NCBI GenBank assembly: GCA_029204225.1
Contig: CM055100.1
Span: 10,392,501 to 10,456,500 of the forward strand
Direction: 5' to 3'
Source: Diphasiastrum complanatum
Taxonomy: Eukaryota; Streptophyta; Lycopodiopsida; Lycopodiales; Lycopodiaceae
DNA: 64,000 nt
This document shows, piece after piece, positions 40,196 through 54,169 of this stretch. The stretch's first letter is position 1, and every line of letters starts with the position of its first letter. A program made the translations under genes and the position numbers. The notes beneath the pieces were generated by a model. That model did no database searches. It had not been told where the DNA came from and worked only from the letters and a program-made list of their open reading frames with translations.

Positions 40196-40243
40196 AAAGC
40201 CATCTATCTTGAGGTTTGGGGATCCTCTATTAAAACCACTCAT

Positions 40244-40876
40244 TGTACACTTGTAATTAAGTGATTAGGCTAAATTTATACTTGAATTAGCTCATGATAG
40301 TGTAGGTAGCTATACTTGGCTTGACGGTAGAGGTCTAGTGTCATTGCACCTCATAATCTCATTTTTCAATTTGGACAAATCATAGTGAAGGATGCACAAA
40401 AATGGTCCAAATTGAATCAATATAAGAGGTGCCATGTAGGTGGTCCAATCCATGCAAGAGGTGATCTAGAGAGGTCCAATCATTGAGCTTTGTTGCCACT
40501 CTTCATGGATCTTGAGCTAGTACGAGTGAGAGTGAGATTGAGTCCACAATTAGTTTTTTTGATGAGAGATTTGGAGTTTGTGTGCTCCAACACTTAGACT
40601 AATTTCCACATTCTCTCTCTACTCGAGAGCTTGATGTTGCATTCTCTCTCTACTCGAGAGAAATCCAATTTCATACTTATTTTTTTTCATCCAAATTTGC
40701 CTTTCAATATGTGTAATGAATGGTGAGTGATAGATGCATGTATTGAGTGCTCTTGCCTTAGTTTTTTAAGCTAGATTGCTTGTATCTTGTGAAAGATAGA
40801 TCTATGTGCAATCACAAACACCTTAGGATATCATTCACATTGTTTGAGATGTCCTCACATGTGTGAAAAGTATACA
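40244..40876 (+). repeat. 5' LTR of a plus-strand copia element, 633 bp
   Basis: Runs from TGTACACTTG to AGTATACA and is followed at 40877 by a primer-binding site TGGTATTAGATCC. It contains paired CTCTCTCTACTCGAGAG motifs. Confidence 0.65.
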
Positions 40877-40890
40877 TGGTATTAGATCCA
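40877..40890 (+). other. Primer-binding site
   Basis: TGGTATTAGATCC follows the LTR directly; it differs from canonical TGGTATCAGAGCC at a few bases. Confidence 0.6.
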
Positions 40891-41200
40891 ACCTAAGGTT
40901 TGATTGCATGCATAATGTGTGATGAGATTTTTGGCTTGAAATCTAGTTTTTGAAAGTGTAGTTGAATCTCGGTAGCTATCAAGGGGTGAATTTGGCTCAA
41001 AATTTTGTTGTGCTCCATCTTTGGAGAGAAGCTAGATGATTGGGAGAGATTGACATAGCTAATGAGATTGATCTCACGTATTTGTTGCAAGATCTCAATT
41101 TGATTTTGGTTGGACACCATTACCAAATCCTTTTTTGAGGGAGAAGCACCACTTAACTTTTTTTTTTTGGATCCATTACAAGTCAATTTATCAAGTGATT

Positions 41201-43960
41201 ATGGCCTCCATGGGGTCCTTTTTCTTGTAGCAAGGTGAGAGATTGAACACCTCCAATTACTCTATTTGGAAGGTGAGGATGGAGTCGATTTTGATCCTCC
41301 AAGATGTGATGAATATTGTACTTGGACTTGAGGAGGAGCCTCAAGTGCTTCAAGAAGTCCAAAGGTACAAGAAAAGGGCAAGAATGGCCCATTCACTACG
41401 TCAAGATGAATGTATCCAATGAAGTGTTGAGGGAGATTAGTACTTGCACCTCGGCCAAGGAGGCTTGGGACACCCCCACAGCCATTTATGAGGCCAAGAA
41501 TACTTCTAGATTGCTCACTCTTAGGAATCAAATCATCCAAAGCTACCAAAAGAGCCATATCAGCCTCGCTCACACCAGCCCTGGCCACACCATCCCCATC
41601 GTCAATGTCACATCCACTATCCCTAGCCCCATCCGACCACATCTGTCGTTTTGCCAATCCCCTCGACAGTTGCTAATGGGACTTGGATGGATGTTCACAG
41701 GCCGTAGCAGAATAGAGGCATATAATATCTAAATGTCCTAAACCACCAATTAAAAAGCTTTTGGTTAAGTATGTTGAATCTGACACCAATAAAGAGAGCC
41801 AGACTAAAGATGAAATGGTTCAAAAAATCGATATGTTTGCAGACGGCTCATCATGGCCCAGTGATGCTAATATTCAAGTCTCTAAAGTAAGCACGAGAAG
41901 CAAATCTAAAAGGCAAAGGCAAAGTCAAATTCGATCCACTTCTGAGAGACCTAAGAAAGCAAGAAAATACAAAAAGAAAAAGCTAGGATCATCTTCAAAG
42001 AAAAAAGTTAGCAAATCTCTTACACAAGATGATATTAAAGGTGATCTTGTATGTTGATGATAAAGGGGCACCCGCGATTGAGGTACAAATTAAAGGATGT
42101 ATGTTATGTACCAGTTGACTTAGGTTCTGGAGTCGACATAATTACAAAAGACACTGCATACGACTTGGAAGCTTTGAAGAAGTTTTATGAATCCAAGTCT
42201 ACATCTAGAGTGTTGACTCTAAGAAGACAAATCTTTCAAAGCATTCAAAAGGAAGAAGAGAATCCTAATACTTTTGTTTTGAGAGTGAAGGCTTTAAGTG
42301 ATGAGCTAGCTTGCATTGATGAGCGCATTAAGGAAGGAGAGTGTGAAGATGTGTATTTATTAAACAACGAATATACATCCGAATGAAGCAATATATATTC
42401 ACATAAGAAGACAAGAGCTGGATACATTTATAATGAAGGGACCTGCCTATATTTTTCGCGACATACTAAATATCACATATAAAGGACAAGTCCTCAGCAA
42501 TGAAGCGACATCTACAACAACCCTTAAATAAAGACACTTACATGAAACGACTCGATCCGAATCGACAATTCTAACTATAGTAATCTAAACTCAGGGTTAG
42601 ATACATCTTTGCGGTATAATCTACATACGTGTCAGATATATATTGGTTAACCTTATTCAGTAAAGCGACACGCCTCTAATTTATAAAGACGTGATTGTTC
42701 GCTCTGAAGATGATAAAGAGAAGACACGATTCAGTCTTACTCACCAGGAGATATAGTTTATGTATTCGCTGAGAGATAAAAGTTTATGTACTTGTGAGAG
42801 ATCTTCTGAAGTACTCTAACAATCTTTCTTATATAAATCTATCTCTGGTCAGACAGTTGCGTAAGCACATTACAGTCTATGCTGTGTATCCGTAAAAGTG
42901 TTCTAACGAACTGTCTTAAAACTAAGTTATTCGTTCATTCGAATATTTGTTCGACACTCGAATACTTGTTCGATACCCGAATAACGTTTATCATCAGAAG
43001 TCTATCTCAGTCATCGATAGAAAAGTATGTATACAACTGAATTGATAGTCCCTGTCTGAAGAATTGAGATAAGATATCTGTATTCTGAATATCTCCGAAC
43101 ATATGTTTCTAACATATTCGAAGATTATACAAGAGATTTAACTCTGAGGAGAACACTAGTTGTTGAGGACTACTGTTTATCTTTTGTTAATCCAAGAATA
43201 AGATTAACTTTGATCACTGATGAACGAATACATCGAAATCAATCCGAATTCTTGCCGACACCTTAATCAGATAGAGTGGAGTACATTCGTACTACTCTGA
43301 TAACAATTCTCTTGTAGAACGCCAATTCTTCGATTCGAAAGAGAAGACTGATATTCCAATTTTAAACATTCATTTATCCATTAAGTAATACTGGTTACTT
43401 AACCCAAATGTCTGTTTGACAACCAGACTAATTCTCCATTTTATATCATACGAATAAGTCAGAACAATATCAACATTATACCATAAAGAAGCTATCCTCT
43501 TGGGGATTCGACATTAAATACTACAAAACTATACCAAATACAATTGGTATACCACGACAGAGAGATTGTTCAAGTTATTCTCAATGGTTTGTTGGATGCT
43601 CATGCTAACATTGTACAAAGTCCTACTATTAAAAAAACTTTGCCAATTTTGGTTGACCTTCAAGAGATATTGATCAATGGATCAATGAAAAATATAAGCT
43701 TCAAGCAAGAGGTGGATCTACATCGACATCTCAAGATGAGGAGGCCATGTTCATCAAAGGCAAGTTCAAGGGCAAAAGCAAGGACAAGTGGTCTAAAGGA
43801 CAAGATCATGGTGAGTCTTCTTCTTTTGGTAAGAAGAAAGATAGCTCAAAGTTGAAGTGCTTCTATTGTGGCATCAAAGGTCATTTTGCAAGTGATTGCT
43901 ACAAAATGAAGAGAGATCAAGGAGACAAGCAAGGTAAATTAACTCTTGATGAGGATGGTG
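41201..43960 (+). pseudogene. Copia gag, rearranged and interrupted
   Basis: Starts MASMGSFFL, stop, then LNTSNYSIWKVRMESILILQ and a frame change to NVSNEVLREISTCTSAKEAW and NTSRLLTLRNQIIQS. A second gag core (STSRVLTLRRQIFQSIQKEE, VLRVKALSDELACIDERI) appears at 42180-42350 after a stretch with KLKDVCYVP, normally a protease-region motif. The frame resumes at 43545 (DREIVQVILNGLLDAHANI) and ends in a zinc knuckle CFYCGIKGHFASDC at 43858-43899. The repeated gag core points to recombination between two copies. Confidence 0.75.
42387..43510. mobile_element. Insertion inside the copia gag
   Basis: About 1.1 kb of non-coding sequence splits gag between ...CEDVY and VYHDREIVQ. It has TTCGA-rich segments (ATTCGAATATTTGTTCGACA-type, 42930-42990), no coding frame, and looks like a solo LTR or small element. 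Exact ends and target duplication could not be set. Confidence 0.45.
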
Positions 43961-43964
43961 TTGA

Positions 43965-44290
43965 TGCTCAAACCTTGAGGAGTGACAATGGTGGTGAGTA
44001 TATCTCAACCAAGTTCAAGACCTTTGTGATGAGCATGGGATCAAGAGGGAGTACACAACTCCAAGGACACCACAACAAAATGGAGTGGCCAAGAGGAAGA
44101 ATAGAACTTTATGTGAAAGTGCCAAAGCCATGAGGTTAGGAGATAACTTTCCAAAACCATTTTGGGATCAAGCTTTGTTCTGTGCTAACTTTTTATGCAA
44201 TAGGTGGCCGAGTGCTATATTGGATGGAAGGACACCTTTTGAAATGCTATTCAAGAGGAGGCCGAGTGTCAAGATTTTTAGAAATTTTTG
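43965..44290 (+). pseudogene. Copia integrase core fragment fused to gag zinc knuckle
   Basis: Only 65 bases after the zinc knuckle the frame reads TLRSDNGGEYISTKFKTF, then after frame changes TPQQNGVAKRKNRTLCESAK and FWDQALFCANFLCNRWPSAI. The protease and the first half of integrase are missing, so this is an internal deletion. The catalytic Glu is Lys (44091-44093). Confidence 0.85.
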
Positions 44291-44316
44291 ATGCACTTGC
44301 TATGTCAATATAACTC

Positions 44317-45356
44317 TTGATGAAAGGACAAAGGAGGATCCGATCTTCAAGGAAAGGTATATTTTTTGGATATAGTGAGGTGAGTAAAGCCTACAAGGTT
44401 TACATTTCTACTACTACTAAGGTGATTATTGGTAGAGATGTCATTTTTGATAAGGGGAACATTCCAAAAGTATCTTCAAGTAATGACGATGTGGATGGAT
44501 CTAACAATCTTGATGATGATGTTAAGGATACTACTTTAGATGGTGATGATGATGGACCTTTATCAAATCAAAAGCCAAGGAGAACATCAAGGGAAATACA
44601 AATGCCTTCAAGGCGCACATATAATGAGAAAAGTAAGCAAGTGGTTGCTAGAACAGACTTTGCTTTCCTAACCTCTTTTGATGACCCTACATGTGTAGAT
44701 GAAGCAAGGAATAAAGAGAAGTGGATCCAAGCAATGGATCTTGAGTATCATGCTCTTATGAAGAATGGAACATGGAGATTGGTGGAGTTACCTAAGGACA
44801 AGAAAGCTATTGGATGCAAATGGATCTTCAAAGTGAAGACTAACCAAGATGGATCTATCAATAAGCACAAGGCAAGGTTAGTTGCCAAGGGATATGCACA
44901 AGAACATGGTATTGACTATGATGAGACCTTTGCACCCGTGGCAAAGATGGTAAGCATTCGGGTCATCATCTCTCTTGCTACACTTTATGGATGGGATCTG
45001 GACATTACAAATGCATTTTTGAATGGTGACCTTGAGGAGGAAGTGTACATGGAGCAACCCGAGAGTTACATTTCATCTACAAAGCCATGTGTGTCTTCTA
45101 CAAAAGAGTTTGTATGGTCTTAGCAAGCACCAAGGAGTTGGTATGCCAAAGGTTTGTTATGAGTGAGTATGATCATTCACCTTATTATAGGTTTGATAAT
45201 GTTACCATTTTGCTAATCTATGTGGATGATATCATCTTGAGAAGTGGAGACAATCAGGATGTTGATGATATCACGAGTGCTCTCAAGAAGGAGTTTGAGG
45301 TGCATGATCTTGGTCATTTGCATTACATTTTAGGAATAGAAGTGACTTGTTTATGA
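44317..45356 (+). pseudogene. Copia reverse transcriptase, deleted and truncated
   Basis: Reads GYSEVSKAYKVY, GCKWIFKVKTNQDGSINKH, KARLVAKGYAQEHGIDYDET, ITNAFLNGDLEEEVYMEQPE. After a stop at 45121 come a short gap and frame change, then LLIYVDDIILRSGDNQDV and HDLGHLHYILGIEVT. Sequence between the palm motifs is missing and RNase H is absent; a polypurine tract and a different LTR follow at once. Confidence 0.9.
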
Positions 45357-45416
45357 AGCATAGGACTTCACTTGGAGTATTCTCAAAGTCTATGCTAAAA
45401 CTAGTTGAAGAGGGAG

Positions 45417-45830
<414 letters not shown>

Positions 45831-46019
45831 TGATAGAAATCACGTTTGAACTTATAGTAGCTAACTTTGAAATCATCAGTATTACAATGATTACGTAGCC
45901 AAACAATTAAGCATCGAAAATTATCAGACAAATAATTAGTTGCGAATTGTTCACGAACTAGTCACGAAGAAATACAGAAACACATACATTCTGAGACAAA
46001 AATTGAATGCAATAAAAGA

Positions 46020-46095
46020 TAGTATTGATTCAGTATGAAAACGTAACAGAAGTAAATGAGTACAATAAGTTGCGGATCGAAGCCGTGTACTCTAT
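46020..46095 (-). repeat. Short third copy of the 19.3/24.2-kb LTR end
   Basis: AGTATTGATTCA, AACAGAAGTAAATGAGTACA and the GTACTCTATGCT end match both other copies. Confidence 0.6.
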
Positions 46096-46539
46096 GCTGA
46101 TACACTGCTCCACAACTAATTTGACCTACCTTACCAACTACAAAATCTACAAAATCATCACACTCACCACTCACCAAGAGCATCCAAAGTGTGACTATTG
46201 ACCTGTTCTTCATCCTTTGTGTGTCCCACACACAGTTCCATGCAATTCTGATATCTTGCCAAATGGCTTCCAATTGGCACCACCTCGCACTTCTATCACC
46301 CATGACCGCCAAAATGTGTGTACCTCCAAGCTAGCCCATATTATCCTCCGAACGAGAAATCTCCAAGCTACAAATATGTTTGTCAATGCAGCTATCACTT
46401 GACTTGACAATGCCACTGCTGATCATACCTGTGAGAGCATTCCCCCAAAATGCCACTTGACGTTGGTTGGTTCGAACCCCAAGAGTTGAGCTTGATCACG
46501 AGAATTTTTCACCTGTAACTAGCATACCATGCCTACCTC

Positions 46540-46929
46540 TCACCTACTACATCTAAGTTCCTAACTCTAAGGAGGCAAATCTTTCAAAGTCTTCAAAAGA
46601 AAGATGAAAGCGCTCATGATTTTGTATTAAAGTTAAAGCTTTGAATCATGAATTAGCATGTATTGGTGAAAGCATTACTAGATGTTGAGCTTGTGCAAGT
46701 TGTTCCTAATGGCTTATTGGATGAACATGTTGACTTGGTGCAAAGTTTTGCTATTCAAAGACATTGCCAAGTATGGAGGGCTTGCAAGAGGGATAGATCA
46801 AAGCTAAAATGTTTCTATTGTGGAGTCAAAGGACATTTTTCTAGTGATTGCTTCAAGAAGAAAAGAGACCAAGGTGAGAAGCAAAGCAATCTAACTCTAG
46901 ATGAGAATGGTGTTGATGTTAGAAATTAG
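46540..46929 (+). pseudogene. Copia gag C-terminal fragment with zinc knuckle
   Basis: A broken stretch (AACTCTAAGGAGGCAAATCT region, VQVVPNGLLDEHVDLVQS) leads to CFYCGVKGHFSSDC at 46812-46853 and LTLDENGVDV. Close to the gag at 43.5-43.9 kb but with a deletion between the two parts. Confidence 0.8.
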
Positions 46930-46934
46930 TTTGA

Positions 46935-47363
46935 TTTTATTCATTTTATGTAAGCTCTAAATGTGATATTGTAATTAGTGTACAATTAATTAGCTTTACT
47001 GTATTTGGTTGTGATCGGGACGTGACCCACTATCGTCATATCAGTCGGGCACTGATCCCGTAGCCGGCTACTTGGTTAGCCGAGTAACCAGTGGATTTTG
47101 GTTTCGTTATGCTATACTCAAGGGCATGTCTCGGGTTTGTCATTTATTTAGGCCATACTAGGCCTTGTTCTAGTTTGGCAGGTGGTAGGCCAATTATAGG
47201 ACACCTGTCCTTTCATGCAGTTAGTGTATTTCACTATATGTACAGTTTTCTCTTTGCTATACAAAGCTTTTGTTATGCCATCTTTGAGAGCTTGTGAGGA
47301 GTATCTACGGTGATTGATTGATGTGATTTGCATATTGCACTAGATCCTAATAGGATTTTAACA
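46935..47363 (+). repeat. LTR followed by primer-binding site
   Basis: Ends GGATTTTAACA, immediately followed by TGGTATCAGAGCGACAGGG at 47364. The 5' boundary is near 46935-46965. It has a relatively GC-rich middle. No 3' partner is in the window. Confidence 0.65.
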
Positions 47364-49230
47364 TGGTATCAGAGCGACAGGGTATAGCAGGTATGCATGA
47401 TTCAATGGAGCTATGGGATAGCGTCTTTACCAAGAAAAATAGCACCCAAAGCGTCTCAGGAGAGAGGACTCCATACAGGGTATCGGCAGCCGCCGGACGG
47501 CTGGAGACAACAAAGTTCCTTTGATCGGAACTTTGGGGAAGATCAAAACAATTGTCGTAGGTGAATTTCTGGGAGAATTCACAGAGTGTATTGCTTCAAA
47601 AAGTAGCTATGACATAAATTTGGCCGGATATCTGTGAGTACTCCGTCAATTGGGGAGCGGAGCAAATCAAAATGGGCAGCAGGGTAGTGGCATCTCAGAG
47701 GTGAGAGGATTTTGAAATCCATTTATAGTGGGAGGAGAAAGCGGCAGTTCGGGGAACTAGCCATAGTGCTTAGTTTTTGGGGAAAATGTAAAGTTGCGGA
47801 TCTTTTTCCATTCTTAACATAATTGGGCACTGTAAAAAGCTATCCAGAATTGTTTAGGTGAGGCCAAGTGATTGCCAGAAGGGTAGGGTCAACCATGAAG
47901 CATTCAAAGAGCAATTTATCCTTCTTCTCAAAAGCTATGAATTGACAGGTAGATTTTTTGAAGCAAAAACCATTGTTCTTTCTCCATTTAGAACCAAATT
48001 TGAAGCTGTAAAATCACAGCTATGGGTGCATTGGTAGGGCGCAGTAGATCCTAGATGGCTATGGAGTGTCGTGGATCAGCCAGGGAGCTAGATTGTGTTG
48101 AATAGGGTAGCCAAAACCACAGCTTCCATAGCCGAGGGAGGAAGATGAAAGATGGAAGATGGCCGAGAGAGGGAAGCAGTGACAGCGCAACGAAGCTAGT
48201 TAGTTAGCTACTGGAGGGCCTCAGCGGACCAATGAGTCCAGATTGGTGCACGGAGAGCTTGAGGACCATCGGATCGGAGTATTCATGATCAATGGTGGAA
48301 GATCTAAGAGCTAAGACCGTCGGATCATAGGCAGGCTATTGGATACATTTGAAGAGGGTCCAAAGGGCCTGAAGCGCCATATGCATGGCAACTTCATTAA
48401 ATTTTTTTTAATGTGAAATCCATTGAAGGGACCTGGCATTCAAATTGGATGTTTCTTCATTAGAAATCTTCTTTTTGAAGTTGTAGTTCAAAGTGCAAGC
48501 AATTCCTTTGGAAAGGGATAACTTTGGCTAGAGGGCACCTTTTTTGGCCATCCTTGGGCCAAATTGACCCTTGAAACTGGCTGCTCAGAGCCAGCAGATG
48601 GGCGACATTACAAAACAGGTAGAAATGCATGTCGGGGGGCTTTCATCACCATTCCATCGAGCGGAGTGCAAGTGACCTAGTGATGGGCTACATTCACCAT
48701 TTGGGTACCGTAGAGACAATTTTTGGCTGGCTACAGGGTGGTACAATGATGCATTATCACTTCAAAATCATTATTACTTACTTCTAACAGGGTAACAGGG
48801 TGTTTGGAAGCGATAAATGTAGTATGGGAGTGAATGATAGCGGAATTGTGTGGAGAAAGCTAGTTTTATGTCGTGAAGGGGAGTTTGATGACGTGGAAAC
48901 TAAGAATCTATGAAAGAGAGCTTTGAGGGAGGTGATGATAGTAATTAAAAAACTTCAATTATATTTGAGACTACTTTTAAAAAAAAACTATATATAAGTA
49001 CCAAATGTAAGGCCTTGAAGAAGGCAATGAGTGAAGTGTCAATTTTCAGAGAAAAGGACAATTACGATTGTACCTATCAATAATTAAGAGTTATTGATTG
49101 CTTAATCCAAAGATCTATCAAGTTCTAGGTGTTAGATTTGGATCTAGATGCTTTACATTATGATTTAAGCAAGAGCAATGGATCAAATGATTAAAAACAT
49201 GGATGAGCAGCCTCACGCGTGTGGAGGATA
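47364..49230 (+). mobile_element. Non-coding internal region of an LTR element
   Basis: Starts with the PBS and shows no gag or pol in any frame over 1.8 kb, as expected for a non-autonomous (LARD-like) element or an old one. Confidence 0.45.
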
Positions 49231-52035
49231 GTACCAGTACGGCCTGTTTACAGAGAGTAAAGTACTCAAGCTTAGAAATGCATTTCAATCACAAAAACAC
49301 AAGACAAATGTGGAAAATACAAGCAAGACTAAAATTTGCCAATGTCACATCAACTTCTCATTGAATTGGTTGATCTCTTTATAGATCAAGTACATCCATA
49401 ACCTATGTACTGTCCAGCAAGCCTTCACACTTGTGAAGAGTGCCTTGTCATCTAGATCCACCAATAGGAGTCAAATATGATCCTTATCCAAAGTTGACTT
49501 TCTCACTCTAGCTAGAAACCAGCAACTAGTCTCCACAAAAATAGGGATATTCCCTATAAAATAGGATCTAATGGAATCTTTCTATTTTATCACCTACAAG
49601 CTTATCCACATGTGTGAATGGCAACTTGACATGTGTGAGTAATAACTCATTCACATGGAAGTGCAATCTATTTTCATAAAATTTGACCAACATGACCAAT
49701 TTCAAGATTCTAGTCAAAGGTCAATTTCACACTTGTGTAGATCTAGCTAAAATCAATCTAACTTAATAAAAGTGACTTATGTACATTATTTCACATGTGC
49801 GAACAGGCTCCACATGTGTGAGATCTCACTATGAACATAGATCTTAAGATTAACATGCTACATTAACTAAGTTGGAAGTGACAATTTCAACATGAAGGAG
49901 CAATTTATTTCCTCGGTTTTCATGACATTGAACCTTTTCTATGTCTAGAATAAATGTTTTGCTACTACATGATCTTGTAATAATGTTGGATGCATATAAT
50001 GTAACTTGAATGCAATGCATCTATTTTATGAAATAAATGCAATGTATAATCTAATTATGAATTGAGCTCAATGCATATATTGTGAATTGAGTGCGATGTA
50101 ACTTGATCTTGAAGCATATGATTTGCATATTTGAATGCAATGTATAGTCTATTATGATTTGAATGCAATGCATCTAGTATGAATTGAATATAATGTAGCT
50201 TGAATCCAATATATCTATTCTGACTTGACGAACATGATTTGCATGAACAGTCAATAGAGATGCCAGCACATTAAATCATCAAGTGAATAGAAACAAATGT
50301 GTTTTGATTTACTCATTGTTTGTCTATTATTTTCCTTGTTGTAGATGCACTTTCCCTTTCAATGCTATCTCCATTTTTTTGCAATTTCTTCCTTTTGCAA
50401 TTGATGCTCTATTCCTTTGCAATGAAAGCACTTTATTTATTCTTCATATCCAAATCTAAACGACAAAGATGAAAGATCTTATAATCTATACCAATATCAT
50501 ATGATCACACTATTAATAACATTTCGCAATAACAATAGATTTATTATCTAATAAGAAAAATGTCATTCACTCTCACCCTCACCTCATCCTCATTCCCATC
50601 TCTTCTCTCTTTTCCTATTTCAAACCAAAAACAAAAGAGCATCAAAACTAGAAACTCGTCCACAATAGACTCATGGATTATCCACATTCTATCCATGAAC
50701 TCAACTCTCTAAAATCCATAGATATCACGTGGATTATCCACTTGTGGATAAATATCCATGTGAAATCCAAGGTCTTTTTATATGCAATTTACTATGATAT
50801 CCATGGGTGGATAATCCATGCAAAATGATGAATGACTTTAGTACTCTAGTTCTAACGACTACATATTTTAGATGTGGAACATCCACGTGTGGATGTTCCA
50901 AACTCTAGTATCTACGGACATATCCGTGGCTATATCCACATGAAATTTGTTTGGATTGCGCGACCTCCTTTGCATGTTTCGTGAATATGTGCATGGATAT
51001 TTTCCTATTGTGTTCTTGTGCAACCCAATTTTTCTTTCACATGGGTTTCAATTGAGGCTATCCATCTTTGTGGAAACTCCAAGAGTGCTTGATTTCGTAC
51101 AAATAATGCAATAGAGCTTACAACTAGCATGAACTAATGTTCAAAGTGCTCAAGATGAGCAAGACATTACACAAATCTTAGGAAAACTTGAGTGCTTCAA
51201 AAAAGTGAGTGAATTTTATCCAAGCAAGTGATATATAACTTGCATGAAAAAGTGTCGAAAGTGCTCAAGCGAGGGCAAGTTACATATTCCCAAAGGAACC
51301 GAAAGCAAAGCAAATGTGGATGGCAAACATTAAAATTTGGTTCCAACATATTCTAGAGCATTAATAGCATAGGCTACATACCCAAAACAAGTCTACATGA
51401 AGGGGCTTGTGAGAATGAGCTTGGCCAAGTTAATTCATAGTTCATAACCAAAGAAGGTAGTTGATTGAAAAGAACCACATCATCTTCTCTTTTTAATATC
51501 GAGTTTAATGAAAGAAAGATAAGAAGAGTGACTACTCTATTGAGTGCTCGAAGAGAGGCCTTCAGGTAGGGAAGTGTGCTATGTCAATGACCAACTAGGT
51601 CGCATGCAAACATCTAAATTATGGTTTAGGTATAAACTCAAGATGAGTGGTCATTTCACTATTATTGGAAATTGGCATTATTAACCTTGCTAATAGATAG
51701 TGGACAATAAGTGATGGACATCATAAGTGGGAGAAGGCTACATTTAAGTAAACTACCAATGGTGGATAGCCAAGATTGTGGCTTTCCATACTAAATCTTG
51801 GCATCATTTGTGCTTTAGATCATTCTTGGCCTACACAAATCATGAACCCAACAAGATTGGATGAGGCATCTTTGCTAATGGGATGGGCTGTGGGGCTATG
51901 AGACGCCATGGCTATATTTGAGGGATCATTGATCTCAATTTTGTTGTAAACTCCCATGGGTAAGAGTGTTTGTGGACCGGGGCTTTGCGTCTAACGTCCT
52001 CTTGTTATTTTCCAGAGAGTTCAAAGTTGGAAGAA
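49231..52035. other. No gene recognised
   Basis: Contains a degenerate minisatellite (49985-50225) with GAATGCAATG and TATGAATTGA units, and a patch of palindromic ATCCA/TGGAT motifs (50650-50950). Otherwise no readable feature. Confidence 0.4.
49985..50225. repeat. Degenerate minisatellite
   Basis: Alternating TTGAATGCAATG, TGCATCTAT and TATGAATTGA-type blocks, roughly 36-50 bp apart. Confidence 0.6.
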
Positions 52036-52044
52036 TGGTGGGAT

Positions 52045-52210
52045 CATTTCATTTACATTCTATTTGATTCTTCATGTTCTTGACATGTAAAATTGATGTA
52101 AGAAATAATGAAGCATCCAATTTGGACACTATTCTCTATATCAATTATGGAAGCTACTTTAAAACCTTAGAAAAGAGCTCTATACATAGGATGGAGATCA
52201 TTCTTAAGTT
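52045..52210. repeat. Dispersed repeat, copy 1
   Basis: Matches 53380-53560 (shared TTTACATTCTAT, GATTCTTCATGTTCT, GTAAAATTGATGTAAGAAAT, GAAGCATCCAAT, ATGGAGATCATT). It ends 50 bp before an LTR start and may be transposon internal sequence. Confidence 0.7.
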
Positions 52211-52260
52211 GGATCAAAGTAGTATGTTTAAAACTATGCTAAAATTAGTTGAAGAGGGAG

Positions 52261-52740
<480 letters not shown>

Positions 52741-54090
52741 GTGTAGATTTGTTGGGAGAATGCCATGCTCGATATTCAAAGAGCTCAAAGCTCAATTGTG
52801 CATGGAAGCAGGTGAAATTAGCTCCAAAGTGCTTTTTTATGATTTGAAAAATTAGTTTAGAGTTGCGGGCCTTGCATGGTTTATTTCCTCCTTGTAACCT
52901 AATTTGTGCAATCTCTTGAAGCAAATTCTAACAAAATGATAGCACCTCATAACTCTTGAGGCCATTCTGTAGCTACTTAGTGCAAGCATTAGGGCGATCA
53001 ACCATGTAGGAATTTTAATTGTGAGATTATTTGATGAACAAATTTAAAGTTTGGTGTCATTAAATGAGAATCTGCTTGTGTTGGAGGCTCCAAGGAACTA
53101 TTGCTAAAGGAAAGCAACTCATGAGCAAGCATGAGTCTTTCAAAAATGCTTCCATGACTTTTTCACAAGCACATTTGCACCGATCATCAACGTTGTGCCT
53201 ATCTTTTGAGCCATGTTCACCACACCAGACAAAGAGGTCACATACATCACTTTTTGTGCATCTAACCACAAAAAGCTACTCTTGTGCTGAGAATGTCTTT
53301 TCTAATAATGGGTTTGGGAAAGGGGATGATGAGAATAGCCATCAACATCGAGTGATAGAAGGCGAAATCATGAAGAATCATTGCATTTACATTCTATATG
53401 ATTCTTCATGTTCTGGTTACATCTTGATACGTAAAATTGATGTAAGAAATAGTGAAGCATCCAATATGGACACTATTATTTATATCAATTATGAAAGTTA
53501 TTATAAAACCATAGAAAGGTGGTCTATACTTAAGATGGAGATCATTTTTAATATGGATCAAACTTGTGTAGTGTTGTGCTTTTAGATGTCTTCTATGTTC
53601 TATTATGGCGGTCTCCCAACTAATAGAATTAGATTGATCTTTAAGTGCGTTGTGTGGGGTGAGTACGAGTAAGATCCACTTTGTTGGAGGCCCAAATCCA
53701 CTTCCATATATGGAAAGAGTGTTGGGCCTAAGCTTAAACATACTTATGGGACTAAGTCCAAGCTTAATGCTAATTAACTTGTAAAGCTACAATAATTTAG
53801 AACTAAACTTGAACTTAGGAATTAACTTTGAACTTAGGAACTAAATCTTAAACTTAGACTTTCTAAGTTGAACCATTACAAATGATTGTTTGTAATAATT
53901 AAACTTAAAATGGTAAAAGGTCTAAGTATAAGGTTTTTCCTAAACCTTTACTTGAATTTACTTGTGGGCTTACAAAACACATGCCACAATAAATTCCTAT
54001 GTTGGGCTAATATACGAGACAACATTATCCCCCTCTTTATTGGATTGGCGGTCCCACGCCAATGGTAGCTGCTATTTGCTAGGCTGTGTT
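52741..54090. other. Mostly unrecognised, includes dispersed repeat copy 2
   Basis: 53380-53560 repeats 52045-52210. 53750-53900 contains several TTGAACTTAGGAACTAAA-type units in tandem. No gene seen. Confidence 0.45.
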
Positions 54091-54169
54091 GTCATAGGTC
54101 TCCTTGTTGAGAGTGACTCTGATGGCATGCAATTCTTTGCCGACGTGCTCCAACATTTGCCACCGTAGC

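Noticed and set aside
50650-50950. TTATCCAC-like motifs resembling bacterial DnaA boxes
   Set aside because: The surroundings are plant nuclear repeats; the motifs belong to a patch of degenerate ATCCA/TGGAT palindromes.
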